The translations under genes and the position numbers were made by a program. Shown one piece after another: positions 40,253-52,920 of a stretch of DNA of 64,000 bases. Within the stretch, counting starts at the first letter, position 1. Each line of letters starts with the position of its first letter. The notes under the pieces are model-generated. The model made no database searches, had not been told where the DNA came from, and worked only from the letters and a program-made list of their open reading frames with translations. This DNA is from Nematostella vectensis (Eukaryota; Cnidaria; Anthozoa; Actiniaria; Edwardsiidae): positions 17,297,888 through 17,361,887 of the forward strand of contig NC_064041.1 in NCBI RefSeq assembly GCF_932526225.1. Reading direction: 5' to 3'.

Positions 40253-42260
40253 AGGGGAATTCAGCTAAAAATAGCCAAGGGTCAATTCAAGCAACTAGTT
40301 CAAAAGATGTTTTTTTTGCAGTCCTTTTTTCAATATATTCAAGGTTATCATGCAATTCTGTTGTTTGACTGCATATATATATATATATATTTTTCTTTCT
40401 TTTCATTACAAGTTCTATATGTGTAAGTGGTGACCATAGCTATGATTACTATTATTTAGAATATTTTTTTACCTACTAACAGAAAACAACTTGACTGCAA
40501 AACACTTACTGTATTGCACTCGATATTAGGCATTACTTTCATGTGGATGTAAGGTTGAAATGTCAAAACCTTCATTAACCCGTGAACTACGCTTTAGCGT
40601 ATTACACTTTGTGGTGATCTGATTCTATTGTACTTTTTTGTGTTTTACTAACTATTACCGTTTAACTATCACACTTTGTTTCACGGGTTAATGAAAACCA
40701 CTCTAATTACTTACAGTACTTCTTTTTTAATATTATTATTTACTTGTATAATTTAGATGAGCAATACATATTTCTTTATGGCTTTGTAGAGCTCATCTCG
40801 TTCCTCATAAATAACAAACAAAATGAAGTTTGTTCTTATTTTGGTGCAAAGGAATCTACAGTAGTTTTCTAATCAGATAATTGTTTTTCTTTTAACACTC
40901 ACCTGTTATTTCAACAGCCTTACTTGAGTTTGCTTGTCTGAGAAATGGACCTTGCTTAATAAACAAAGACATGTTACAAACTTATTTAATAATAGGTAAC
41001 AACTGCAATATTGTATGAAGAGAGTGCCCCTCTCTTCCCCCTGCTATTGTTGAAATTATGCTCAATAAACTTTTACCTCTTCCCTCTCCACCAGTTAAGC
41101 ATTCTATGTATGCTTCCCTGTACAAAATGCACCCCTTCAAATAGAACATTAAAGTTCACATACTTGTTTACTTCCTCAAACTCTTTGCTTTGTGTTTTTT
41201 GTTAACTTCCTAGGAACAAATTGAAAACATATAATCAATAAATCTAGCAAGCCTTTTTTGCAAACTCACTTTTTTTTATTATTTTTGCGCAAAACCTATC
41301 AGGATTAAGGGGGTCCAGCACAAAGAAAAAAAAAACGAACTAAAAAAAAGCCCATTGGCCTGGGATCGAACCCGGTCTGAAGAACAAAACGGAAACCATA
41401 CATACGGATTACCCAATCGGTATGGCAGCACAAGGCTTTTACGGAAGGCTGTAAAGAACCCGAAGGCCCCAAGCACCGATATTTCCGAGCGAATATGCTG
41501 TACAACACTCTTGCAAGGTTATCCCAACCCGCGCATTAATGGGGAGGACAATAACCAGGATCCCAGGCCTGTAATACGGTTACGCCACGCACAGCTCGCC
41601 GAGATTGTGGATGACAAAAAATAGAGGTCTATTTGGGCGTCTTGGGTCCCTTGGGGACTCGCCATGCGCACGGGCGCATCTCTTTTATTGTGTACATGAC
41701 ATCAAATTAGCGAAGAAAAAAGACTCTTTTTTGGTATCATGTGAAAATCATAAAATAAATAGAAATAAAGACGTAAGGGGGGAGAATATTGACATATTCA
41801 TATTAGAATATTGACAAAATCCGCAATTTTGTCTACGCTGACTAAGTAAAGCTGTATTTTACTTTAAAGGAGCAGCAACATAGTACTGCGCATGTCTGGA
41901 GTCAGTGATTATTGTATTCTTTTAAGTGTCAACAAACAGTTGACCTTTTTAAAAGCTGTGAATACCTTATTAAATAATATGCAATATTATATTGAAAACT
42001 ATGTTAATTGACAGTTTGTGGTCATTTTTTTTGTTTTGTTTAAAGTCTCCCACATGTACCAAAAGCTCTTAAGTCAGTATTAGAATTTCACTGAAGTTCA
42101 TTGTGTCAGGGCTCTAGAGCTTTTGCAAATCTCTTAACCATGACACTCCCCTTTTAAAGGAAAGTAAAAAAAATCAAAATTGTTGGTGGGGGTCTCTGTT
42201 GTGTTTGTTTTCTTTTTAGTTTTGTTCTATTATTATTATTATTTTCTTTTTTAGAGGGGG
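40253..42260 (+). repeat. 2-kb unit 21
   Basis: Its tRNA-like element is at 41351-41429. Its 5' half shares ACAGTACTTC with unit 8, and its 3' half is of the GTATTC/GACC type. Private changes are CTGTATTGCACTC, TTGAAAACATA, GCAAGCCTTTTT and AGACTCTTTTTTGG. Confidence 0.95.
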
Positions 42261-44268
42261 AGGGGAATTCAGCTAAAAATAGCCAAGGGTCAATTCAAGC
42301 AACTAGTTCAAAAGATGTTTTTTTTGCAGTCCTTTATTCAATATATTCAAGGTTATCATGCAATTCTGTTGTTTGACTGCATATATATATATATTTTTTT
42401 TCTTTCTTTTCATTACAAGTTCTATATGTGTAAGTGGTGACCATAGCTATGATTACTATTATTTAGAATATTTTTTTACCTACTAACAGAAAACAACTTG
42501 ACTGCAAAACACTTACTGTAGGGCACTCGATATTAGGCATTACTTTCATGTGGATGTAAGGTTGAAATGTCAAAACCTTCATTAACCCGTGAACTACGCT
42601 TTAGCGTATTACACTTTGTGGTGATCTGATTCTATTGTACTTTTTTGTGTTTTACTAACTATTACCGTTTAACTATCACACTTTGTTTCACGGGTTAATG
42701 AAAACCACTCTAGATACTTACAGTAGTTCTTTTTCAATATTATTATTTACTTGTATAATTTAGATGAGCAATACATATTTCTTTATGGCTTTGTAGAGCT
42801 CATCTCGTTCCTCATAAATAACAAACAAAATGAAGTTTGTTCTTATTTTGGTGCAAAGGAATCTACAGTAGTTTTCTAATCAGATAATTGTTTTTCTTTT
42901 AACACTCACCTGTTATTTCAACAGCCTTACTTGAGTTTGCTTGTCTCAGAAAAAGACCTTGCTTAATAAACAAAGACATGTTACAACCTTATTTAATAAT
43001 AGGTAACAACTGCAATATTGTATGAAGAGAGTGCCCCTCTCTTCCCCCTGCTATTGTTTAAATTATGCTCAATAAACTTTTACCTCTTCCCTCTCCACCA
43101 TTTAAGCATTCTATGTATGCTTCCCTGTACAAAATGCACCCCTTCAAATAGAACATTAAAGTTCACATACTTGTTTACTTCCTCAAACTCTTTGCTTTGT
43201 GTTTTTTGTAAACTTCATAGGAACAAATTGAATACATATAATCAATAAATCTAGCAAGCTTATTTTGCAAACTCACTTTTTTTTATTATTTTTGCGCAAA
43301 ACCTATCAGGATTAAGGGGGTCCAGCACAAAGAAAAAAAAAACGAACTAAAAAAAAAGCCCATTGGCCTGGGATCGAACCCGGTCTGAAGAACAAAACGG
43401 AAACCATACATACGGATTACCCAATCGGTATGGCAGCACAATGCTTTTACGGAAGGCTGTAAAGAACCCGAAGGCCCCAAGCACCGATATTTCCGAGCGA
43501 ATATGCTGTACAACACTCTTGCAAGGTTATCCCGACCCGCGCATTAATGGGGAGGACAATAACCAGGATCCCAGGCCTGTAATACGGTTACGCTACGCAC
43601 AGCTCGCCGAGATTGTGGATGACAAAAAATAGAGGTCTATTTGGGCGTCTTGGGTCCCTTGGGGACTCGCCATGCGCACGGGCGCATCTCTTTTATTGTG
43701 TACATGACATCAAATTAGCGAAAAAAAAGACGCTGTTTTGGTATCATGTGAAAATCATAAAATAAATAGAAATAAAGACGTAAGGGGTGAGAATATTGAC
43801 ATCTTCATATTAGAATATTGACAAAATCCGCAATTTTGTCTACGCTGACTAAGTAAAGCTGTATTTTACTTTAAAGGGGCAGCAACATAGTACTGCGCAT
43901 GTCTGGAGTCAGTGATTATTGTAGGCTTTTAAGGGTCAACAAACAGTTGAACTTTTTAAAAGCTATGAATACCTTATTAAATAATATGCAATATTATATT
44001 GAAAACTATGTTAATTGACAGTTTGTGGTCATTTTTTTTTGTTTTGTTTAAAGTCTCCCACATGTACCAAAAGCTCTTAAGTCAGTATTAGAATTTCACT
44101 GAAGTTCATTGTGTCAGGGCTCTAGAGCTATTGCAAATCTCTTAACCATGACACTCCCCTTTTAAAGGAAAGTAAAAAAAATCAAAATTGTTGGTGGGGG
44201 TCTACGTTGTGTTTGTTTTCTTTTTAGTTTTGTTCTATTATTATTATTATTTTCTTTGTTAGAGGGGG
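42261..44268 (+). repeat. 2-kb unit 22 (mosaic)
   Basis: Its tRNA-like element is at 43359-43437. The 5' half is of the unit 16/18/20 type (CTAGATACTTAC, GAAAAAGACC). The GC-rich block and 3' half match unit 8 (CACAATGC, ACGCTACGCAC, GTCTACGTTG). Private changes include TTGTAAACTTCATAGG and TCCCGACCCG. Confidence 0.95.
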
Positions 44269-46276
44269 AGGGGAATTCAGCTAAAAATAGCCAAGGGTCA
44301 ATTCAATCAACTAGTACAAAAGATGTTATGTTTGCAGTCCTTTATTCAATATATTCACGGTTATCATGCAATTCTGTTGTTTGACTGCATACATATATAT
44401 ATTTTTTTTCTTTCTTTTCATTACAAGTTCTATATGTGTAAGTGGTGACCATAGCTATGATTACTATTATTTAGAATATTTTTTTACCTACTAACAGAAA
44501 ACAACTTGACTGCAAAACACTTACTGTAGGGCACTCGATATTAGGCATTACTTTCATGTGGATGTAAGGTTGAAATGTCAAAACCTTCATTAACCCGTGA
44601 ACTACGCTTTAGCGTATTACACTTTGTGGTGATCTGATTCTATTGTACTTTTTTGTGTTTTACTAACTATTACCGTTTAACTATCACACTTTGTTTCACG
44701 GGTTAATGAAAACCACTCTAATTACTTACAGTAGTTCTTTTTTAATATTATTATTTACTTGTATAATTTAGATGAGCAATACATATTTCTTTATGGCTTT
44801 GTAGAGCTCATCTCGTTCCTCATAAATAACAAACAAAATGAAGTTTGTTCTTATTTTGGTGCAAAGGAATCTACAGTAGTTTTCTAATCAGATAATTGTT
44901 TTTCTTTTAACACTCACCTGTTATTTCAACAGCCTTACTTGAGTTTGCTTGTCTCAGAAATAGACCTTGCTTAATAAACAAAGACATGTTACAAACTTAT
45001 TTAATAATAGGTAACAACTGCAATATTGTATGAAGAGAGTGCCCCTTTCTTCGCCCTGCTATTGTTGAAATTATGCTCAATAAACTTTTACCTCTTCCCT
45101 CTCCACCAGTTAAGCATTCTATGTATGCTTCCCTGTACAAAATGCACCCCTTCAAATAGAACATTAAAGTTCACATACTTGTTTACTTCCTCAAACTCTT
45201 TTCTTTGTGTTTTTTGTTAACTTCCTAGGAACAAATTGAATACATATAATCAATAAATCTAGCAAGCTTATTTTGCAAACTCACTTTTTTTTATTATTTT
45301 TGCGCAAAACCTATCAGGATTAAGGGGGTCCAGCACAAAGAAAAAAAAACGAACTAAAAAGAAAGCCCATTGGCCTGGGATCGAACCCGGTCTGAAGAAC
45401 AAAACGGAAACCATACATACGGATTACCCAATCGGTATGGCAGCACAAGGCTTTTACGGAAGGCTGTAAAGAACCCGAAGGCCCCAAGCACCGATATTTC
45501 CGAGCGAATATGCTGTACAACACTCTTGCAAGGTTATCCCAACCCGCGCATTAATGGGGAGGACAATAACCAGGATCCCAGGCCTGTAATACGGTTACGC
45601 CACGCACAGCTCGCCGAGATTGTGGATGACAAAAAATAGAGGTCTATTTGGGCGTCTTGGGTCCCTTGGGGACTCGCCATGCGCACGGGCGCATCTCTTT
45701 TATTGTGTACATGACATCAAATTAGCGAAGAAAAAAGACGCTGTTTTGGTATCATGTGAAAATCATAAAATAAATAGAAATAAAGACGTAAGGGGGGAGA
45801 ATATTGACATATTCATATTAGAATATTGACAAAATCCGCAATTTTGTCTACGCTGACTAAGTAAAGCTGTATTTTACTTTAAAGGGGCAGCAACATAGTA
45901 CTGCGCATGTCTGGAGTCAGTGATTATTGTAGGCTTTTAAGTGTCAACAAACAGTTGAACTTTTTAAAAGCTATGAATACCTTATTAAATAATATGCAAT
46001 ATTATATTGAAAACTATGTTAATTGACAGTTTGTGGTCATTTTTTTTGTTTTGTTTAAAGTCTCCCACATGAACCAAAAGCTCTTAAGTCAGTATTAGAA
46101 TTTCACTGAAGTTCATTGTGTCAGGGCTCTAGAGCTTTTGCAAATCTCTTAACCATGACACTCCCCTTTTAAAGGAAAGTAAAAAAAAATCAAAATTGTT
46201 GGTGGGGGTCTCTGTTGTGTTTGTTGTCTTTTTAGTTTTGTTCTATTATTATTATTATTTTCTTTGTTAGAGGGGG
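44269..46276 (+). repeat. 2-kb unit 23
   Basis: Its tRNA-like element is at 45366-45444. It is of the unit 1/5/9 type from start to end. Private changes are GATGTTATGTTTG, ATTCACGGTTATC and CCTTTCTTCGCCC. Confidence 0.95.
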
Positions 46277-48286
46277 AGGGGAATTCAGCTAAAAATAGCC
46301 AAGGGTCAATTCAAGCAACTAGTTCAAAAGATGTTTTTTTTGCAGTCCTTTATTCAATATATTCAAGGTTATCATGCAATTCCGTTGTTTGACTGCATAT
46401 ATATATATATATATTTTTCTTTCTTTTCATTACAAGTTCTATATGTGTAAGTGGTGACCATAGCTATGATTACTATTATTTAGAATATTTTTTTACCTAC
46501 TTACAGAAAACAACTTGACTGCAAAACACTTACTGTAGGGCACTCGATATTAGGCATTACTTTCATCTGGATGTAAGGTTGAAATGTCAAAACCTTCATT
46601 AACCCGTGAACTACGCTTTAGCGTATTACACTTTGTGGTGATCTGATTCTATTGTACTTTTTTGTGTTTTACTAACTATTACTGTTTAACTATCACACTT
46701 TGTTTCATGGGTTAATGAAAACCACTCTAATTACTTACAGTAGTTCTTTTTTAATATTATTATTTACTTGTATAATTTAGATGAGCAATACATATTTTTT
46801 TATGGCTTTGTAGAGCTCATCTCGTTCCTCATAAATAACAAACAAAATGAAGTTTGTTCTTATTTTGGTGCAAAGGAATCTACAGTAGTTTTCTAATCAG
46901 ATAATTGTTTTTCTTTTAACACTCACCTGTTATTTCAACAGCCTTACTTGAGTTTGCTTGTCTCAGAAATAGACCTTGCTTAATAAACAAAGACATGTTA
47001 CAAACTTATTTAATAATAGGTAACAACTGCAATATTGTATGAAGAGAGTGCCCCTCTCTTCCCCCTGCTATTGTTGAAATTATGCTCAATAAACTTTTAC
47101 CTCTTCCCTCTCCACCAGTTAAGCATTCTATGTATGCTTCCCTGTACAAAATGCACCCCTTCAAATAGAACATTAAAGTTCACATACTTGTTTACTTCCT
47201 CAAACTCTTTTCTTTGTGTTTTTTGTTAACTTCCTAGGAACAAATTGAATACATATAATCAATAAATCTAGCAAGCTTATTTTGCAAACTCACTTTTTTT
47301 TTATTATTTTTGCGCAAAACCTATCAGGATTAAGGGGGTCCAGCACAAAGAAAAAAAAAACAAACTAAAAAAAAAGCCCATTGGCCTGGGATCGAACCCG
47401 GTCTGAAGAACAAAACGGAAACCATACATACGGATTACCCAATCGGTATGGCAGCACAAGGCTTTTACGGAAGGCTGTAAAGAACCCGAAGGCCCCAAGC
47501 ACCGATATTTCCGAGCGAATATGCTGTACAACACTCTTGCAAGGTTATCCCAACCCGCGCATTAATTGGGAGGACAATAACCAGGATCCCAGGCCTGTAA
47601 TACGGTTACCCCACGCACAGCTCGCCGAGATTGTGGATGACAAAAAATAGAGGTCTATTTGGGCGTCTTGGGTCCCTTGGGGACTCGCCATGCGCACGGG
47701 CGCATCTCTTGTATTGTGTACATGACATCAAATTAGCGAAGAAAAAAGACGCTGTTTTGGTATCATGTGAAAATCATAAAATAAATAGAAATAAAGACGT
47801 AAGGGGGGAGAATATTGACATCTTCATATTAGAATATTGACAAAATCCGCAATTTTGTCTACGCTGACTAAGTAAAGCTGTATTTTACTTTCAAGGTGCA
47901 GCAACATAGTACTGCACATGTCTGGAGTCAGTGATTATTGTATTCTTTTAAGTGTCAACAAACAGTTGACCTTTTTAAAAGCTGTGAATACCTTATTAAA
48001 TAATATGCAATATTATATTGAAAACTATGTTAATTGACAGTTTGTGGTCATTTTTTTTGTTTTGTTTAAAGTCTCCCACATGTACCAAAAGCACATAAGT
48101 CAGTATTAGAATTTCACTGAAGTTCATTTTGTCATGGCTCTAGAGCTTTTGCAAATCTCTCAACCATGACACTCCCCTTTTAAGGGAAAGTAAAAAAAAT
48201 CAAAATTGTTGGTGGGGGTCTCTGTTGTGTTTGTTTTCTTTTTAGTTTTGTTCTATTATTATTATTATTTTCTTTTTTAGAGGGCG
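46277..48286 (+). repeat. 2-kb unit 24
   Basis: Its tRNA-like element is at 47377-47455. It resembles units 6 and 10 in its 5' half. It has many private changes (ATTCCGTTG, TTCATCTGG, TTAATTGGG, GTTACCCCACG, TTTCAAGGTGC, CTGCACATG), in line with its position near the array edge. Confidence 0.95.
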
Positions 48287-50290
48287 AGGGGAATTCAGCT
48301 AAAAATAGCCAAGGGTCAATTCAAGCAACTAGTACAAAAGATGTTTTTTTTGCAGTCCTTTATTTAATATATTCAAGGTTATCATGCAATTCTGTTGTTT
48401 GACTGCATATATATATATTTTTTTCTTTCTTTTTATTACAAGTTCTATATGTGTAAGTGGTGACCATAGCTATGATTACTATTATTTAGAATATTTTTTT
48501 ACCTACTAACAGAAAACAACTTGACTGCAAAACACTTACTGTAGGGCACTCGATATTAGGCATTACTTTCATGTGGATGTAAGGTTGAAATGTCAAAACC
48601 TTCATTAACCCGTGAACTACGCTTTAGCGTATTACACTTTGTGGTGATCTGATTCTATTGTACTTTTTTGTATTTTACTAACTATTACCGTTTAACTATC
48701 ACACTTTGTTTCACGGGTTAATGAAAACCACTCTAGATACTTACAGTAGTTCTTTTTCAATATTATTATTTACTTGTATAATTTAGATAAGCAATACATA
48801 TTTCTTTATGGCTTTGTAGAGCTCATCTCGTTCCTCATAAATAACAAACAAAATGAAGTTTGTTCTTATTTTGGTGCAAAGGAATCTACAGTAGTTTTCT
48901 AATCAGATAATTGTTTTTCTTTTAACACTCACCTGTTATTTCAACAGCCTTACTTGAGTTTGCTTGTCTCAGAAATAGACCTTGCTTAATAAACAAAGAC
49001 ATGTTACAAACTTATTTAATAATAGGTAACAACTGCAATATTGTATGAAGAGAGTGCCCCTCTCTTCCCCCTGCTATTGTTGAAATTATGCTCAATAAAC
49101 TTTTACCTCTTCCCTCTCAACCAGTTAAGCATTCTATGTATGCTTCCCTGTACAAAATGCACCCCTTCAAATAGAACATTAAAGTTCACATACTTGTTTA
49201 CTTCCTCAAACTCTTTGCTTTGTGTTTTTTGTTAACTTCCCAGGAACAAATTGAATACATATAATCAATAAATCTAGCAAGCTTATTTTGCAAACTCACT
49301 TTTTTTTATTATTTTTGCGCAAAACCTATCAGGATTAAGGGGGTCCAGCACAAAGAAAAAAAAACGAACTAAAAAAAAAACCCATTGGCCTGGGATCGAA
49401 CCCGGTATGAAGAACAAAACGGAAACCATACATACGGATTACCCAATCGGTATGGCAGCACAAGGCTTTTACGGAAGGCTGTAAAGAACCCGAAGGCCCC
49501 AAGCACCGATATTTCCGAGCGAATATGCTGTACAACACTCTTGCAAGGTTATCCCAACCCGCGCATTAATGGGGAGGACAATAACCAGGATACCAGGCCT
49601 GTAATACGGTTACGCCACGCACAGCTCGCCGAGATTGTGGATGACAAAAAATAGAGGTCTATTTGGGCGTCTTGGGTCCCTTGGGGACCCGCCATGCGCA
49701 CGGGCGCATCTCTTTTATTGTGTACATGACATCAAATTAGCGAAGAAACAAGACGCTGTTTTGGTATCATGTGAAAATCATAAAATAAATAGAAATAAAG
49801 ACGTAAGGGGGGAGAATATTGACATATTCATATTAGAATATTGACAAAATCCGCAATTTTGTCTACGCTGACTAAGTAAAGCTGTATTTTAATTTAAAGG
49901 GGAAGCAACATAGTACTGCGCATGTCTGGAGTCAGTGATTATTGTAGGCTTTTAAGTGTCAACAAACAGTTGACCTTTTTAAAAGCTGTGAATACCTTAT
50001 TAAATAATATGCAATATTATATTGAAAACTATGTTAATTGACAGTTTGTGGTCATTTATTTTGTTTTGTTTAAAGTCTCCCACATGTACCAAAAGCTCAT
50101 AAGTCAGTATTAGAATTTCACTGAAGTTCATTGTGTCAGGGCTCTAGAGCTATTGCAAATCTCTTAACCATGACACTCCCCTTTTAAAGGAAAGTAAAAA
50201 AAATCAAAATTGTTGGTGGGGGTCTCTGTTGTGTTTGTTTTCTTTTTAGTTTTGTTCTATTATTATTATTATTTTCTTTTTTAGAGGGGG
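48287..50290 (+). repeat. 2-kb unit 25 (mosaic)
   Basis: Its tRNA-like element is at 49381-49459. Its 3' half joins GTAGGC to GACC/CTGTG, a combination not seen in any other unit. Private changes include TATTTAATATATTC, TAGATAAGC, CCGGTATGAAG, GGGGACCCGCC and AAGAAACAAG. Confidence 0.95.
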
Positions 50291-51679
50291 AGGGGAATTC
50301 AGCTAAAAATAGCCAAGGGTCAATTCAAGCAACTAGAACAAAAGATGTTTTTTTGCAGTCCTTTATTCAATATATTCAAGGTTATCATGCAATTCTGTTG
50401 TTTGACTGCATATATATATATTTTTTTTCTTTCTTTTCATTACAAGTTCTATATGTGTAAGTGGTGACCATAGCTATGATTACTATTATTTAGAATATTT
50501 TTTTACCTACTAACAGAAAACAACTTGACTGCAAAACACTTACTGTAGGGCACCCGATATTGGGCATTACTTTCATGTGGATGTAAGGTTGAAATATCAA
50601 AACCTTCATTAACCCGTGAACTACGCTTTAGCGTATTACACTTTGTGGTGATCTGATTCTATTGTACTTTTTTGTGTTTTACTAACTATTACCGTTTAAC
50701 TATCACACTTTGTTTCACGGGTTAATGAAAACCACTCTAGATACTTACAGTAGTTCTTTTTTAATATTATTATTTACTTGTATAATTTAGATGAGCAATA
50801 CATATTTCTTTATGGCTTTGTAGAGCTCATCTCGTTCCTCATAAATAACAAACAAAATGAAGTTTGTTCTTATTTTGGTGCAAAGGAATCTACATTAGTT
50901 TTCTAATCAGATAATTGTTTTTCTTTTAACACTCACCTGTTATTTCAACAGCTCTTACTTGAGTTTGCTTGTCTCAGAAATAGACCTTGCTTAATAAACA
51001 AAGACATGTTACAAACTTATTTAATAATAGGTAACAACTGCAATATTGTATGAAGAGAGTGCCCCTCCCTTCCCCCTGCTATTGTTGACATTATGCTCAA
51101 TAAACTGTTACCTCTCCCCTCTCCACCAGTTAAGCATTCTAATTATGCTTCCCTGTACAAAATGCGCCCCTTCAAATAGAACATTAAAGTTCACATACTT
51201 GTTCACTTCCTCAAACTCTTTGCTTTGTGTATTTTGTTAACTTCCTAGGAACAAATTGAATACATATAATCAATAAATCTAGCAAGCTTATTTTGCAAAC
51301 TCACTTTTTTTTTATTTTTGCGCAAAACCTATCAGGATTAACGGGGTCCAGCACAAAGAAAAAAAAACGAACTAAAAAAAAGCCCATTGGCCTGGGATCG
51401 AACCCGGTCTGAAGAACAAAACGGAAACCATACATACGGATTACCCAATCGGTATGGCAGCACAAGGCTTTTACGGAAGGCTGTAAAGAACCCGAAGGCC
51501 CCAAGCACCGATATTTCCGAGCGAATATGCTGTACAACACTCTTGCAAGGTTATCCCAACCCGCGCATTAATGGGGAGGACAATAACCAGGATCCCAGGC
51601 CTGTAATACGGTTACGCCACGCACAGCCCGCCGAGATTGTGGATGACAAAAAATAGAGGTCTATTTGGGCGTCTTGGGT
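50291..51679 (+). repeat. 2-kb unit 26, truncated
   Basis: Its tRNA-like element is at 51383-51461. The unit stops after GCGTCTTGGGT, leaving about 1,389 of 2,007 bp. It is among the most diverged copies, with a cluster of private changes at 51060-51180 (CCCTCCCTTCC, GACATTATGC, CTAATTATGC) and at 50550 (GCACCCGATATTGGG). Confidence 0.95.
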
Positions 51680-52059
51680 GTAGGGGTAAATGTACCAAAA
51701 ATTAAGGTTTTTGGTTAAGTTTGAGCATTCACAGGTTGCCATAGCAACATCCCATAACCATGAGTGACACGCCAAAATCGTTGCCAGCTATTCATCTATC
51801 ACCTCCTGGAGTTTGATATAGATCGAAGGTAATGCAACCGAGTTATGGCGATTCTTGGAGACCCACTTCATGGGTATATTGACTTGAAATTTCATGAAAA
51901 AGCATACCATTTATGACCCTCCAAGAATCGATGTATCTTCATCGCATTATATCGAAACTTACCCAAACCACCAGAGGTGATAGCCCAATAAGTGAGAAGA
52001 GTTTTGGCGTGTCATTTACTGTTGTGGAGTGTTGCTATGGTGACCACTGAATTTTCAAA
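51680..52059 (+). repeat. Diverged 380-bp satellite monomer (left edge)
   Basis: This is the first monomer after the 2-kb array. It starts GTAGGGGTAAATG, unlike the core GTAAGTGAAGATC, and resembles the right-edge monomer at 58356. It has X-box-like sites at 51735-51748 and 52031-52044. It retains a 12-bp inverted repeat, CGATTCTTGGAG with CTCCAAGAATCG, which is shortened in the core monomers. Confidence 0.9.
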
Positions 52060-52399
52060 GTAGGGGTAAATGTACCAAAAATTAAGGTTTTTGGTTACGT
52101 TTGAGCATTCACAGGTTGCCATTGCAACACCCCATAACCATGAGTGACACGCCAAAATCGTTGCCAACTATTCATCTATTACCTTCTGGAGTTTGATATA
52201 GATCGAAGGTAATGCAACCGAGTTATGGCGATTCTTGGAGACCCACTTTATGGGTATATTGACTGGAAATTTCATGAAAAAGCATACCATTTATGACCCT
52301 CCAAGAATCGATGTATCTTCGTCGCATTATATCGAAACTTAACCAATCCACCAGAGGTGATAGCCCAATAGTGGAGAAAAGTTTTGACGTGTCAAGTGT
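52060..52399 (+). repeat. Diverged 379-bp-family monomer, cut at its right end
   Basis: It matches the preceding monomer up to TTTTGACGTGTCA near 52394, after which the sequence passes into the 315-bp family. The first X-box-like site is altered to GTTGCCATTGCAAC. Confidence 0.85.
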
Positions 52400-52920
52400 T
52401 GGTTTCCATGTTAACGCTGGTGAGATATTTTACCTTGCGTTCAGTCAATTTTTGTCATATTTTGTTTCATTTTTTTAAAAAACAAACAAAACAGTGAGAT
52501 TTCTCAAGGCCTCTGCAACAAATCACCAATACATTTGTTCTACAAAATATCCTGTTGTGACACCTTAAGTAGTGCATATTCTAAGGTAAGTGGTGAATTT
52601 CTCTATAAAGTTGTGTTTGGGGCTGGTGCAAAAAATGTTCGTGTCCATCAATCACCATCATACTTGCATACCCGATAGCAGAGATAATGTGCTTCACGTC
52701 AATGTGTCAAGATTTGGTATCCATGGTAACCGTGATAAGATATAATGCCTTGAACTTGGCAAACATTGATAGATTTGGATGCAATTTTTTTTAAAAACTA
52801 ACTACACAGGATGATACCTCAATGCCTGTGCAACAAATCCCATATACATGTGTTCTACAAAAAATTCTATTGTGACACCTTAAATAGCCAATAAACCATG
52901 GTAGGTGGTGTCTTACCGGT
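52400..52920 (+). repeat. 315-bp repeat family, left block (about two units)
   Basis: Two diverged copies share a CCATG-centred box (52406 and 52721, 315 bp apart), ACCTTG, CAACAAATC, GTTCTACAAAA and TGTGACACCTTAA. The same word order and the same 315-bp spacing occur at 59271-59800 on the other side of the 379-bp array. No gene is seen. Confidence 0.75.

Larger units (their letters stand above)
1..51679 (+). repeat. Subtelomeric macrosatellite array, about 2,007-bp unit, 25 full units plus one truncated
   Basis: Head-to-tail units are delimited here at the recurring AGGGGAATTC. Full unit lengths stay between about 2,004 and 2,010 bp, and most differences are in homopolymer, TA and TTA runs. 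Units differ by scattered substitutions only, so the array is strongly homogenised. It enters the window already in phase at base 1, so it continues to the left. It ends abruptly at 51679, inside the GC-rich block of unit 26, where the 379-bp satellite begins. A 115-bp partial duplication sits between units 17 and 18. Within a unit the order is: TA microsatellite, MITE-like inverted-repeat segment, AT-rich spacer, poly-A/T tracts, CpG-rich block with a minus-strand tRNA-like element, G-run, AT-rich spacer, TTA microsatellite and a G-rich border. No reading frame exceeds 89 codons and none looks like a known protein. Confidence 0.97.

Noticed and set aside
1-51679. 5S rRNA, U1, U2, U6 snRNA or telomerase RNA template hidden in the 2-kb unit
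   Set aside because: No diagnostic segments of these RNAs were recognised on either strand, and no template-like CTAACCCTAA occurs in the unit.
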